A DNA stretch of 64,000 bases from Burkholderia savannae (GCF_001524445.2 NZ_CP013418.1:1302001-1366000); one strand, 5' to 3'. Numbered from the stretch's first letter, positions 9,669-17,407 are shown. Made by a program: numbers and translations. Notes: generated by a model from the sequence alone, not told the origin.

Positions 9669-10577
9669 ATGAATGCCCCTGAAAATCACTACCTGATCAA
9701 GGCGCGCCACGTCAAATTCGATTTCGCCAAGACACCGATCCAGTGGATCGAAGGCGATCCCGAAAGCACGCACATCATCAACACGCTGAACCTGCTGTTC
9801 CCGGAAGGCGAGCTGTGGTTCTGCCGCGTGTACAACAAGGCGCTGCCCCTCATCACCGATCCGGCGCTGCACGCGGACGCCGACGGCTTCCTGCGTCAGG
9901 AAGCCGTGCATTCGCGCTCGCACGGCAGCGTGCTCAAGCACTACTACGAGCGGCATGGGATCGACACCAAACCGTTCACGCAGCGGATCAACTGGCTCTT
10001 CACGAAGGTACTGGGCGAACGCCCGCTCGGCCTGAAGATCGGCCACACGCGCTTCTGGCTGCGCCAGCAGCTCGCGGTGATCGCATCGCTCGAGCACTTC
10101 TTCGGCTATCTCGGCAACTGGGTGCTGAACGCGCGTGGGCTCGACGACGGCCGCGCCGATCCGACGGTCGTCGATCTGCTGCGCTGGCACGGTGCGGAGG
10201 AAGTCGAGCACCGGGCCGTGGCGTTCGACATTTACCAGCATCTCGGCGGCCACTATGTCGAGCGCGCGGTCCACATGACGTTCGTGATCCTGGTGCTGCT
10301 CTACTTCATCACGTCGGGCGCGAAGTACATGTACGAGCGCGATCCGAGCACCGGCCGCTATCCGGGCTTCGTGCTGTCGTGGTGGCGCGGGTCGCGCCGC
10401 GGCCATCTGCCGTCGTTCTGGAAGACGATCGGCGCGGCGCTGCGCTATTACCGGCCGAGCTACACGCCGCACGGCGAAGGCTCCACCGAGGTCGCGCTCG
10501 CATATCTCGCGCGCTCGCCAGCGGCGCAGGCCGCCGCGCACGGCGGCAACTGGGGAACGGGGAAGGCAGCGCCCTGA
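9669..10577 (+). CDS. PF10118-type predicted metal-dependent hydrolase
   Basis: A 302-residue protein of the 'predicted metal-dependent hydrolase' family. Probable metal ligands are visible as QEAVHSRSH (near residue 85), an IASLEHFFG helix and AEEVEHRAVAFDIY (near residue 180), the spacing expected of a ferritin-like di-metal site. Hydrophobic residues near 200-220 (FVILVLLYFITSG) could be a membrane-associated helix. The ATG at 9669 has GGAGGAGA upstream, better than the TTG five codons earlier. It is the last gene of the M24/EphD-like operon. The reaction is unknown; a link to lipid oxidation is inferred from neighbours. Confidence 0.85.
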   Translation: MNAPENHYLIKARHVKFDFAKTPIQWIEGDPESTHIINTLNLLFPEGELWFCRVYNKALPLITDPALHADADGFLRQEAVHSRSHGSVLKHYYERHGIDTKPFTQRINWLFTKVLGERPLGLKIGHTRFWLRQQLAVIASLEHFFGYLGNWVLNARGLDDGRADPTVVDLLRWHGAEEVEHRAVAFDIYQHLGGHYVERAVHMTFVILVLLYFITSGAKYMYERDPSTGRYPGFVLSWWRGSRRGHLPSFWKTIGAALRYYRPSYTPHGEGSTEVALAYLARSPAAQAAAHGGNWGTGKAAP

Positions 10578-10749
10578 CGCGACGGCGGACGGGCACCGTG
10601 CGAGCACGCGCGGGGCCCGATTCGATTCACTTTGTGTGCCCGCGTGCCGTCCGCTTCGCCGGCGCAGCACTCGTCGCTTCAGTTCAGCGGCGTCTCGGCC
10701 GCTCGCATCACCGCCTGGCCGGGTCGTCGCGCTTCGCCGGCTTGCCGTA

Positions 10750-10805
10750 CTTCTCGCCTTCTCGCCTTCTCGCCTTCTCGCCTTTGAGCCTTTGAGCCTT
10801 TGAGC
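10750..10805. repeat. Two-part octamer tandem array
   Basis: Four perfect copies of CTTCTCGC run directly into three perfect copies of CTTTGAGC, keeping one 8-bp register over 56 bp. It lies in the 624-bp gene-free stretch 10578-11201, downstream of the PF10118 gene and upstream of pepM. The remainder of that stretch before 11090 shows no convincing gene. Confidence 0.9.
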
Positions 10806-11094
10806 CTTCCGGCGCATCGAACGACGCACGTACCCACCTTGCTCGATTCGTGTCGCGCCGCGGCCGCCGCCCGCAGTCGCCGCGCATGCCACCGGAACCT
10901 GCGCCATTGGACAACCTCGGCACCTCGCGCTCGCCGTGCCGCGCCGCCTTTCGATCCATTCGCCCCGCGCCATCCCGGCACACCTGGAAAACGCCTGTGC
11001 GCGCCGAGCCCCATGCCGCCGATGCCGAAAACGGAATGAACGCGCCGCTTGTTGCCGTCTCCGTCGATCCGTACATTCGCGGCACGCACGCGTG

Positions 11095-11109
11095 ACTTTA
11101 TTTCACGGA
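11095..11109. promoter_or_regulatory. Putative LysR-regulator site upstream of pepM
   Basis: ACTTTATTTCACGGA recurs as ACTTTATGTCACGGA at 16573-16587 between lysR and tauE/safE. Here it overlaps the inverted repeat CGTGA-N7-TCACG (11091-11107) and ends 7 bp before a TTGACA -35 hexamer, where an activating LysR protein would bind. Confidence 0.6.
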
Positions 11110-11116
11110 AGCCGGT

Positions 11117-11145
11117 TTGACATTGTCATCCAATCTTCATAAACA
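11117..11145 (+). promoter_or_regulatory. Candidate sigma-70 promoter of the phosphonate operon
   Basis: A perfect TTGACA (11117-11122) is followed after 17 bp by TAAACA (11140-11145), a poor -10. The surrounding 100 bp are markedly AT-rich compared with the genome. A weak -10 would suit activation from the adjacent putative LysR site. Confidence 0.4.
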
Positions 11146-11201
11146 ATAACAATGACCCCGAACTTAAATTATTAAATTGCTTCATTTACAAGGAGCAAAT
11201 C

Positions 11202-12113
11202 GTGCCGATAAGAGAATTAATAAGCGCGCCGATTACCAACGAACAAAGACGTCGATCATTTCGGGACAAACTGGCGGCCGGCCGCGCGCTGCGCTTCATC
11301 GAAAGCCACAGTCCGATTTCCGCAATGATCAGCGAGAAGGTTTACGTGGCGGACGGTGCCACGCAATCCGAGTTCGACGGCTTCTGGTCGAGCTCGCTGA
11401 CCGACTCGACGCTGCGTGGCCGGCCCGACATCGAGATCCTGGACATCGCGAGCCGGCTGCCGAACGTCCAGCACATTTTCGATGTCACGACCAAGCCGCT
11501 CATCATCGACGGCGACACGGGCGGCAAGCCCGAACACTTCGCGCTGAATGTCCAGTCTCTGGAACGATCCGGCGTGTCGGCGGTGATTATCGAAGACAAA
11601 ACGGGGTTGAAGAAAAATTCGCTGCTCGGCAACGACGTGATTCAACACCAGGAATCGATCGACGACTTCTGCGAAAAGATTCGCGTCGGCAAAGCGGCGC
11701 AGATCACCGACGATTTTCAGATCATCGCCCGCGTCGAAAGCCTGATTCTCGACAAGGGCATGCCGGACGCGCTCGAACGCGCGGCCGCCTACTGCGAAGC
11801 CGGCGCCGACGGCATCATGATCCACAGCCGGAAGAAGGACGCGGACGAAGTCGTCGAATTCGCGCAGCGGTTTCGCGCGCTCGGCCACGACGCGTATCTC
11901 GTCTGCGTTCCGACGAGCTTCAATGCGATCTCGTTCGGCGAGCTCGCGCGGCACTTCAGCGTCGTCATCTACGCGAATCATCTGTTGCGCGCCGCTTATC
12001 CGGCGATGCTGGCGGTCGCGGAAGGCATCCTCGCGCACGGCCGCACGCTCGAAATCGAGGAGCGCTGCCTGCCTGTCAATGAAATCCTGAAGCTCATTCC
12101 GGGAACCGCCTGA
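11202..12113 (+). CDS. pepM: Phosphoenolpyruvate mutase (C-P bond formation)
   Basis: A 303-residue isocitrate-lyase-superfamily enzyme that rearranges PEP to phosphonopyruvate, the entry step of almost all phosphonate biosynthesis. The diagnostic mutase motif EDK-x5-NS is intact at residues 131-140 (EDKTGLKKNS). The metal-binding DGDTGG lies about 30 residues earlier and the active-site WSSS segment near residue 62. The start is GTG at 11202 with AGGAG six bases upstream. The decarboxylase gene begins 2 bp after the stop, so the two are co-translated. That coupling makes sense because the mutase equilibrium strongly favours PEP and needs irreversible decarboxylation to pull it (established for the family). 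The 5' flank is unusually AT-rich, compatible with lateral acquisition. Confidence 0.96.
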   Translation: MPIRELISAPITNEQRRRSFRDKLAAGRALRFIESHSPISAMISEKVYVADGATQSEFDGFWSSSLTDSTLRGRPDIEILDIASRLPNVQHIFDVTTKPLIIDGDTGGKPEHFALNVQSLERSGVSAVIIEDKTGLKKNSLLGNDVIQHQESIDDFCEKIRVGKAAQITDDFQIIARVESLILDKGMPDALERAAAYCEAGADGIMIHSRKKDADEVVEFAQRFRALGHDAYLVCVPTSFNAISFGELARHFSVVIYANHLLRAAYPAMLAVAEGILAHGRTLEIEERCLPVNEILKLIPGTA

Positions 12114-12115
12114 CC

Positions 12116-13330
12116 ATGAAATCGGAAGACCTGATCGGCATACTGACCGATGCCGGCGTCGACCTCGCGGCCGGCGTTCCGGATTCCTTATTGAAATCGT
12201 TCTGCGGTCGCCTGAACGATCCGGATTGTCCGCTTCGTCACATCGTCGCGAGCAGCGAGGGGGCCGCGATCGGCATCGCGATCGGCCACCATCTCGCGAC
12301 GGGCCGCATGCCGGCCGTCTACATGCAGAACTCCGGCATCGGCAATGCGATCAATCCGCTCGTGTCGCTCGCGGATCGCGCGGTGTACGGCATTCCGCTC
12401 GTGCTGATCGTCGGCTGGCGCGCGGAAATCGCGGCGGACGGCTCGCAAGCGCACGACGAGCCGCAGCACGCGACGCAGGGCCGCATCACGCTGCCGCTGC
12501 TCGACGCACTGTCGATCCGTCATCTCGTGTTGAACCGCGCGTACGACGATGACGCGGCGATCGCGCGGCTGATCGATGACGCGCGGCGCACGTCGCAGCC
12601 CGTCGCACTCGTCGCGCGCAAGGATACGTTCGACGATGCGCCCGCCCACCGGACGAACGTCGCACACGCGCAGCTCGGCAAAATGACGCGCGAACGCGCG
12701 ATCGAGCTGATCGTCGAGCATGCGGGCGACGCGACGGCGATCGTGTCGACGACGGGCGTCGCGTCGCGCGAGCTCTATGAGCTGCGCGAACGGCTCGGCC
12801 AGTCGCACGCGCGCGATTTCCTGACGGTCGGCGGCATGGGCCACGCGTCGCAGATCGCGGTCGGCATCGCGCTCGCCCGCCCACGACAACAGGTGATCTG
12901 CATCGACGGAGACGGCGCGCTGCTGATGCATATGGGCGGCCTCGCATACTGCGCGAGCGCGCCGAACCTCGTGCACGTCGTCATCAACAACGGCGTCCAC
13001 GATTCCGTCGGCGGACAGCGCACGCTCGCCGCGCAGTTGCGGCTTTCGCACATCGCGGCATCGTGCGGCTACGCGTTCGCCCGGACCGTCGCGACGCCGA
13101 TCGAGCTGGAGAGCGCGCTTCATCACGCAAGCCTCCTGGACGGCAGCGCGTTCATCGAAGTGACGTGCCAGCCAGGCTATCGAAGCGATCTCGGCAGGCC
13201 GCGCACGTCGCCCGCCGAGAACAAGCGCGGTTTCATGGCGTTCCTATCCCACAACGGAGCAACACATGATCGAAACGACCACGCGCAGGAAAGTGGCGTA
13301 CAGGACGCTGTCCAGTGCGCTCGGCAGTGA
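12116..13330 (+). CDS. ppd: Phosphonopyruvate decarboxylase (ThDP-dependent)
   Basis: A 404-residue ThDP enzyme that converts phosphonopyruvate to phosphonoacetaldehyde plus CO2. The N-terminal PYR domain carries the catalytic-Glu region SSEGAAIGIAIGHHLATG. The C-terminal PP domain has the ThDP/Mg motif IDGDGALLMHMGG (GDG at residues 265-267) ending in INN near 290-292, then GVHDSVGGQ, typical of Ppd proteins. It begins 2 bp after pepM. Its last 65 bp overlap the dioxygenase start, an unusually long overlap: the final ~22 residues look unlike the family and may be a recent read-through tail. No phosphonoacetaldehyde aminotransferase gene is nearby, so 2-aminoethylphosphonate is not the obvious product. 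Confidence 0.94.
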   Translation: MKSEDLIGILTDAGVDLAAGVPDSLLKSFCGRLNDPDCPLRHIVASSEGAAIGIAIGHHLATGRMPAVYMQNSGIGNAINPLVSLADRAVYGIPLVLIVGWRAEIAADGSQAHDEPQHATQGRITLPLLDALSIRHLVLNRAYDDDAAIARLIDDARRTSQPVALVARKDTFDDAPAHRTNVAHAQLGKMTRERAIELIVEHAGDATAIVSTTGVASRELYELRERLGQSHARDFLTVGGMGHASQIAVGIALARPRQQVICIDGDGALLMHMGGLAYCASAPNLVHVVINNGVHDSVGGQRTLAAQLRLSHIAASCGYAFARTVATPIELESALHHASLLDGSAFIEVTCQPGYRSDLGRPRTSPAENKRGFMAFLSHNGATHDRNDHAQESGVQDAVQCARQ

Positions 13331-14144
13331 GGTGTACGGCTTCGACACGCCATTCCCTAACGATTCCGACGCCGTTCGGACGCTGATCGACGCGTGGCAT
13401 GCGGGCGGCATCTGCCGGCTTCGCCAGCAGCGGCTCGGCATGGCGGAGTTCGTCGAGTTCAGCCGGATCTTCGGCAAGCCCGAACGCGCGCTGAACCAAG
13501 AGCAGAAGCTGACGTCGCGCGACGATCTGCCCGAGCTGATGATCGTGTCGAACATCTTGGAGAACGGCGTGTCGATCGGGCATCTCGGCTCGAAGGAAGC
13601 GTACTGGCACACCGACATGTGCTACACCGACGTGCCGCCCATCGCGAGCATCCTGTATGCGATCGAGGTTCCCGCGCATGGCGGCAACACCGAGTTCATG
13701 AACATGTACAGCGTCCACGACGCGCTGCCCGCGTCGCTGCGCAAGCGGGTCGCCGGCCTGTCGATCAAGCACGATCGCAGCTACACCGCGGTCGGCGAGC
13801 TGCGCTATGGGTTCGACTCCGTCGTCGACGTGACCGCCTGCCCCGGCTCGGTCCATCCGATCGTGCGCGTCCATCCGGTCACGCAGCGGCCGTATCTGTA
13901 TCTCGGGCGCCGATTGAACGCGTACGTCGTGGGCCTGCCCGTCGACGAATCGGAAGCGCTCCTCGACGAACTGTGGCGCTACACGCGGCTCGACGGCATC
14001 ACCTGGACGCAGCGATGGGAAGTCGGCGACATCATGATCTGGGACAACCGCTGCACGATGCATCGGCGCGATGCGTTCGACGAGCATGCGCGGCGCCTGA
14101 TGTGGCGCACGCAAATCGAGGCCGATCCCGCGCGGCCGCTGTAG
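13266..14144 (+). CDS. TauD/TfdA-family Fe(II)/2-oxoglutarate dioxygenase
   Basis: A 292-residue non-heme iron dioxygenase. The iron facial triad is visible as H115-x-D117 (YWHTDMCY) and H266 (CTMHRRDAF), with the 2-oxoglutarate-binding Arg about ten residues later (HARRLMW). Length and layout are those of TauD. The ATG at 13266 follows ACGGAGC and lies inside the 3' end of ppd. Within a pepM operon such an enzyme usually hydroxylates or oxidatively rearranges a phosphonate intermediate; relatives do this in the dehydrophos pathway and in 2-AEP catabolism. The substrate here (phosphonoacetaldehyde, phosphonoacetate or a later product) is inference. Taurine oxidation is unlikely in this context, because sulfonate uptake genes are absent. 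Confidence 0.9.
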   Translation: MIETTTRRKVAYRTLSSALGSEVYGFDTPFPNDSDAVRTLIDAWHAGGICRLRQQRLGMAEFVEFSRIFGKPERALNQEQKLTSRDDLPELMIVSNILENGVSIGHLGSKEAYWHTDMCYTDVPPIASILYAIEVPAHGGNTEFMNMYSVHDALPASLRKRVAGLSIKHDRSYTAVGELRYGFDSVVDVTACPGSVHPIVRVHPVTQRPYLYLGRRLNAYVVGLPVDESEALLDELWRYTRLDGITWTQRWEVGDIMIWDNRCTMHRRDAFDEHARRLMWRTQIEADPARPL

Positions 14145-14181
14145 CACCCGCACATCCGACACGAACGATTGCGAGGCCCAA

Positions 14182-15654
14182 TTGACCGCTCATCGCACCG
14201 CCGCTTTCGACCGCGTCGCGCGCGCGCTCGGCGCCCGTGGCAAAACGTCGTCCGGCACGACGCTCATCGTCAGCAATCCGTACAATCGCGAAACGATCGC
14301 CGAACTGCCGCTTAACGACGGCGACGACGCGCGGCGCAAACTGCAGGCCGCCGCGCGTTTCAGGAGCACGCTCAGCCGCCACGACCGCATCGCCGTGTTC
14401 GAAAAGGCAATCGCGTTGCTCGCGGCCGAAAAGCGCGACGCGTCGATCCTCGTCACGCTCGAATCGGGCCTGTGCCGCAAGGACACGATGTACGAGATCG
14501 ACCGCGTGATCAACGTGCTGCGCGCGGCGATCGTCGAGCTGAACCGAGACGACAGCCAGACATTCTCGTGCGACAACACGTCGAGCGCCGACAAGCGCAA
14601 GATCTTCACCGTTCGCGAGCCGCTGCGCGGCGTCGTCGCCGCGATCACGCCGTTCAACCACCCGATGAACCAGGTCGCGCACAAGATCTGTCCGGCGATC
14701 GCGTCGAACAACCGCGTCGTGCTGAAGCCGTCGGACAAGACGCCGCTGTCGGCGCTGTACCTGCTCGATCTGTTTCGCGAAGCCGGATTGCCGGAACCGA
14801 TGTTCGACGTCGTGATCGGCGAGCCGGACGTGGTCGGCTCCGAGCTCGTTCGCAACGAGCATGTCGAACTCGTCGCGTTCACCGGCAGCGTCGCGGTCGG
14901 CAAGCGGATCGCCGAGATGGCCGGCTATCGGCGCGCGATCCTCGAGCTCGGCGGCAACGATCCGCTGATCGTGATGGAGGACGCCGACCTCGACCGCGCC
15001 GCGCGACTCGCCGCCAGGGGCTCCTACAAGAATTCCGGTCAGCGCTGCACCGCGGTCAAGCGCATCCTTGTCGAGCGATCCGTCGCGGGCAAGTTCATCG
15101 AACTGCTCGTCGAACACAGCCGAAGCTGGAAAACCGGCGATCCGATGGACGAGCACGTCGACATCGGCACGCTGATCGACGATGCGGCCGCGACCGAATG
15201 CGCGCGACGCGTCGACGAGGCGGCAGACGCCGGCGCACGCGTGTTGTTCGGCCATCGCCGCGACGGCGCCGCCTATGCGCCGACCGTGCTCGACCGCGTC
15301 GATCCGGCGCTGCGGCTCGTCCAAGAGGAGACGTTCGGCCCCGTGTCGCCCGTGATCACGTTCTCTGGCGTCGACGAAGCAATCGCGATCGCGAACGGCA
15401 CGCGATACGGATTGTCATCGGGCGTGTGCACGAACCGGTTCGACTACATCATGCACTTGATCGCCCATCTCGATGTCGGCACCGTCAACGTGTGGGAGGT
15501 GCCGGGCTTCCGGATGGAAAGCACGCCGTTTGGCGGCGTCAAGGATTCAGGGCTCGGCAGCAAGGAAGGCATGCAGGAGGCGATCAAGAACTTCACGAAC
15601 CTGAAGACCTATTCGCTGCCGTGGGGCCCGCTCGCGCAACCCGATGCGGCATGA
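14182..15654 (+). CDS. NAD(P)-dependent aldehyde dehydrogenase, probable phosphonoacetaldehyde dehydrogenase
   Basis: A 490-residue ALDH-superfamily protein. The general-base Glu is E255 in LELGGNDP and the nucleophilic Cys is C289 in NSGQRCTAVKR; the C-terminal EETFGPVSPVITF motif is intact. The first in-frame start is TTG at 14182 with GAGG just upstream, 37 bp after the dioxygenase stop. In this operon the obvious substrate is phosphonoacetaldehyde from Ppd, giving phosphonoacetate, as PhnY-type dehydrogenases do; a hydroxylated aldehyde made by the dioxygenase is the alternative. The family alone would also allow succinate-semialdehyde or glyceraldehyde-3-phosphate type substrates, so the assignment rests on context. 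Confidence 0.88.
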   Translation: MTAHRTAAFDRVARALGARGKTSSGTTLIVSNPYNRETIAELPLNDGDDARRKLQAAARFRSTLSRHDRIAVFEKAIALLAAEKRDASILVTLESGLCRKDTMYEIDRVINVLRAAIVELNRDDSQTFSCDNTSSADKRKIFTVREPLRGVVAAITPFNHPMNQVAHKICPAIASNNRVVLKPSDKTPLSALYLLDLFREAGLPEPMFDVVIGEPDVVGSELVRNEHVELVAFTGSVAVGKRIAEMAGYRRAILELGGNDPLIVMEDADLDRAARLAARGSYKNSGQRCTAVKRILVERSVAGKFIELLVEHSRSWKTGDPMDEHVDIGTLIDDAAATECARRVDEAADAGARVLFGHRRDGAAYAPTVLDRVDPALRLVQEETFGPVSPVITFSGVDEAIAIANGTRYGLSSGVCTNRFDYIMHLIAHLDVGTVNVWEVPGFRMESTPFGGVKDSGLGSKEGMQEAIKNFTNLKTYSLPWGPLAQPDAA

Positions 15655-15683
15655 AGGAACGGGCATGCGCGATGCGGCGCGCG

Positions 15684-16565
15684 TCAGCCGGCAGCCGCCG
15701 CCGCGAGCCAGTCCTCGAACTTGCGATGCAGCGCCGTCTTCTGAATGCCGATCGGCGTGACCACATAGTAATCGTGCGGCGCCACCCGGATGTCGCCGAA
15801 CGGCGCGACGATCCTGCCGCTCGCGAAATCGCGGCTCAGCGTGACGACCGGCCCGATGCCGACGCCGAGATCGTCGACGATGCCCTGGAACGTCACATGA
15901 AAATGATCGAAGCGCTGCCGCCTCGTGAAGCGGTTCGCGTCCAGTTTCGCCGCAGCGAACCAGTCGTCCCAGTGGCGCGGGCGCGTTTCGGTTTCGAGGA
16001 TCGTATGGCGTGCGAGATCCTCGAGACGATCGAGCGGCACGCGGCTCAGCAGCGACGGCGATGCGACGACCGTGTGATGATCGCTGAGAAAGCGGATCGC
16101 CGATTGGGGATTGAAGACCTGATCGTCGCGTCTTATCGCGACGTCGCAACTCCCGCCGCTCGGCTGTTGCTGCGTCGTGACGGTCAACACCTGCACCATC
16201 GCGTCCGGATGCGCGTCGCGAAACGCCGCGAGACGGGGAATCAGCCAGCGCATGCCGAACGTCGTCGGCACGCTGATGCGCAGCACTTGCCGCGCGCTGC
16301 CCTTGCCGTAGCGCTGAACGATGTCCGTCAGCGCGTCAAGCGCGCCGCCGAGCTCCTGCGCGAACGCTCGCGCATGCACGGACGGGACCATCCGCTGACC
16401 GTCCTTCTCGAAGAGGCTCGTGCCGAGCCACGATTCCAGCGTCTGAATCTGGCGGCTGACCGCGCTGTGCGTGACGCACAGCTCGTCGGCTGCCGCCGTG
16501 AAGCTTCCCGCGCGGCACGCGACCAAAAACGTTCGGATTGCCGCCAATGGGGGGAGTGCCGACAT
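15684..16565 (-). CDS. LysR-family transcriptional regulator (GcvA-like)
   Basis: A 293-residue LysR protein: N-terminal winged HTH with AADELCVTHSAVSRQIQTLE (residues about 26-45), then a periplasmic-binding-protein-like effector domain beginning around residue 95 (LRISVPTTFGMRWLIPRL). It is convergent with the aldehyde dehydrogenase gene (29 bp apart) and divergent from tauE/safE, the usual geometry for a LysR regulator and its target. The 15-bp sequence just upstream of its own ATG (16573-16587) is shared with the pepM promoter. It therefore probably controls itself, the exporter and the phosphonate operon. The co-inducer is unknown, perhaps a phosphonate intermediate. Confidence 0.93.
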   Translation of the reverse strand: MSALPPLAAIRTFLVACRAGSFTAAADELCVTHSAVSRQIQTLESWLGTSLFEKDGQRMVPSVHARAFAQELGGALDALTDIVQRYGKGSARQVLRISVPTTFGMRWLIPRLAAFRDAHPDAMVQVLTVTTQQQPSGGSCDVAIRRDDQVFNPQSAIRFLSDHHTVVASPSLLSRVPLDRLEDLARHTILETETRPRHWDDWFAAAKLDANRFTRRQRFDHFHVTFQGIVDDLGVGIGPVVTLSRDFASGRIVAPFGDIRVAPHDYYVVTPIGIQKTALHRKFEDWLAAAAAG

Positions 16566-16572
16566 GGCTCGT

Positions 16573-16594
16573 ACTTTATGTCACGGATGCGTGA
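16573..16594. promoter_or_regulatory. Putative LysR-regulator site in the lysR-tauE/safE divergent region
   Basis: ACTTTATGTCACGGA (16573-16587) matches the pepM upstream site at 14 of 15 positions and continues into TCACG-GATG-CGTGA (16581-16594), a 5-bp inverted repeat. It lies 7 bp from the lysR start codon, suiting autoregulation, and about 95 bp upstream of the exporter ATG. Confidence 0.6.
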
Positions 16595-16681
16595 AATTTT
16601 AGCACTGTGCCCGACTTGCCGATTGACTACGATGCAAGATCGTCCCCAATCCGGAGGTCGACTGGTCGAAGAGGATTTTCA

Positions 16682-17407
16682 ATGACTGCTTATGCGATCG
16701 TATTGCTGATCGGCGTCGTCGCGGGCGTCGTCAGCGGCGTCATCGGAACCGGTGCGTCGATCATGCTGCTGCCGCCGCTCGTGTTCTATTTCGGTCCGAA
16801 GCAGGCCGTGCCGATCATGGCGATCGCCGCCGTGCTGGGCAACGTCTCGCGCGCGTACGTGTGGCGCCGCGACATCGCATGGAAAGCGTTCTTCGCCTAT
16901 TCGATCGCCGCCGCGCCGGCCGCCATGCTCGGCGCGCGGACGCTGTGGGTGCTCAAGCCGCAATGGGTCGACTGCGCGCTCGGCGTGTTCTTCCTGTCGA
17001 TGATCCCATACCGATACGTAGCAAGCCGAAACAAATTTTCATTGTCCGCGTGGCAGTTGTCCGCAGCGGGCGCGGTCGTCGGCTATCTGACCGGCATCGT
17101 GTTCTCCACCGGCCCGCTGACGCTGCCGATCTTCTCCGCCTACGGGCTGCTCAAGGGCGGCCTGCTTGCAACCGAAGCAGCGGCGTCGCTCGTCGTCTAT
17201 GCGAGCAAGCTTGCCGCGTTCGGTCAGCTTGGCGGCCTGCCGCTCGACGTGGTGATCAAGGGCACGCTCGTCGGCGCATCGCTATCCGCGGGCATCTCGA
17301 TCGGCAAGGCGGTCACGCTGCGCCTGTCGACGAGCGCGTTCCACCGGCTGCTCGATCTCGTGATGCTGTCGGCCGGCACGACGCTGCTGTGGGGCGCGAT
17401 GCGCTGA
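16682..17407 (+). CDS. TauE/SafE-family permease (probable organic anion exporter)
   Basis: A 241-residue integral membrane protein of the TauE/SafE family, with about seven to eight hydrophobic segments starting AIVLLIGVVAGVVSGVIGTG, whose Gly-rich first repeat is typical. The ATG at 16682 has AAGAGGA upstream and is preferred over an in-frame ATG 25 codons earlier that adds an Arg-rich, non-membrane tail. Family members export sulfite or sulfoacetate; sulfoacetate is the sulfonate analogue of phosphonoacetate, and SafE works with a sulfoacetaldehyde dehydrogenase. Together with the neighbouring aldehyde dehydrogenase and the shared regulatory site, export of phosphonoacetate or a related phosphonate is the best guess (inference). 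Confidence 0.88.
   Translation: MTAYAIVLLIGVVAGVVSGVIGTGASIMLLPPLVFYFGPKQAVPIMAIAAVLGNVSRAYVWRRDIAWKAFFAYSIAAAPAAMLGARTLWVLKPQWVDCALGVFFLSMIPYRYVASRNKFSLSAWQLSAAGAVVGYLTGIVFSTGPLTLPIFSAYGLLKGGLLATEAAASLVVYASKLAAFGQLGGLPLDVVIKGTLVGASLSAGISIGKAVTLRLSTSAFHRLLDLVMLSAGTTLLWGAMR

Noticed and set aside
6520..10805. Short repeats considered as CRISPR arrays
   Set aside because: The units are 7-8 bp and directly adjacent, without spacers, and no cas genes are present.
7689..10973. A 1094-codon open frame on the minus strand opposite the M24/EphD-like/PF10118 operon
   Set aside because: It reads Arg/Ala/His-rich low-complexity protein, has no ribosome binding site, and the opposite strand carries three clear enzyme families with correct motifs. 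High GC leaves few stop codons in shadow frames.
13266..14144. The dioxygenase considered as a taurine dioxygenase (tauD)
   Set aside because: There is no tauABC or sulfonate uptake gene, and it overlaps ppd in a phosphonate operon; only the family name applies.
14472..16685. A 737-codon plus-strand open frame spanning the ALDH gene and antisense to lysR
   Set aside because: It crosses two well-defined genes in another frame/strand and shows no domain; it is a GC-driven shadow.
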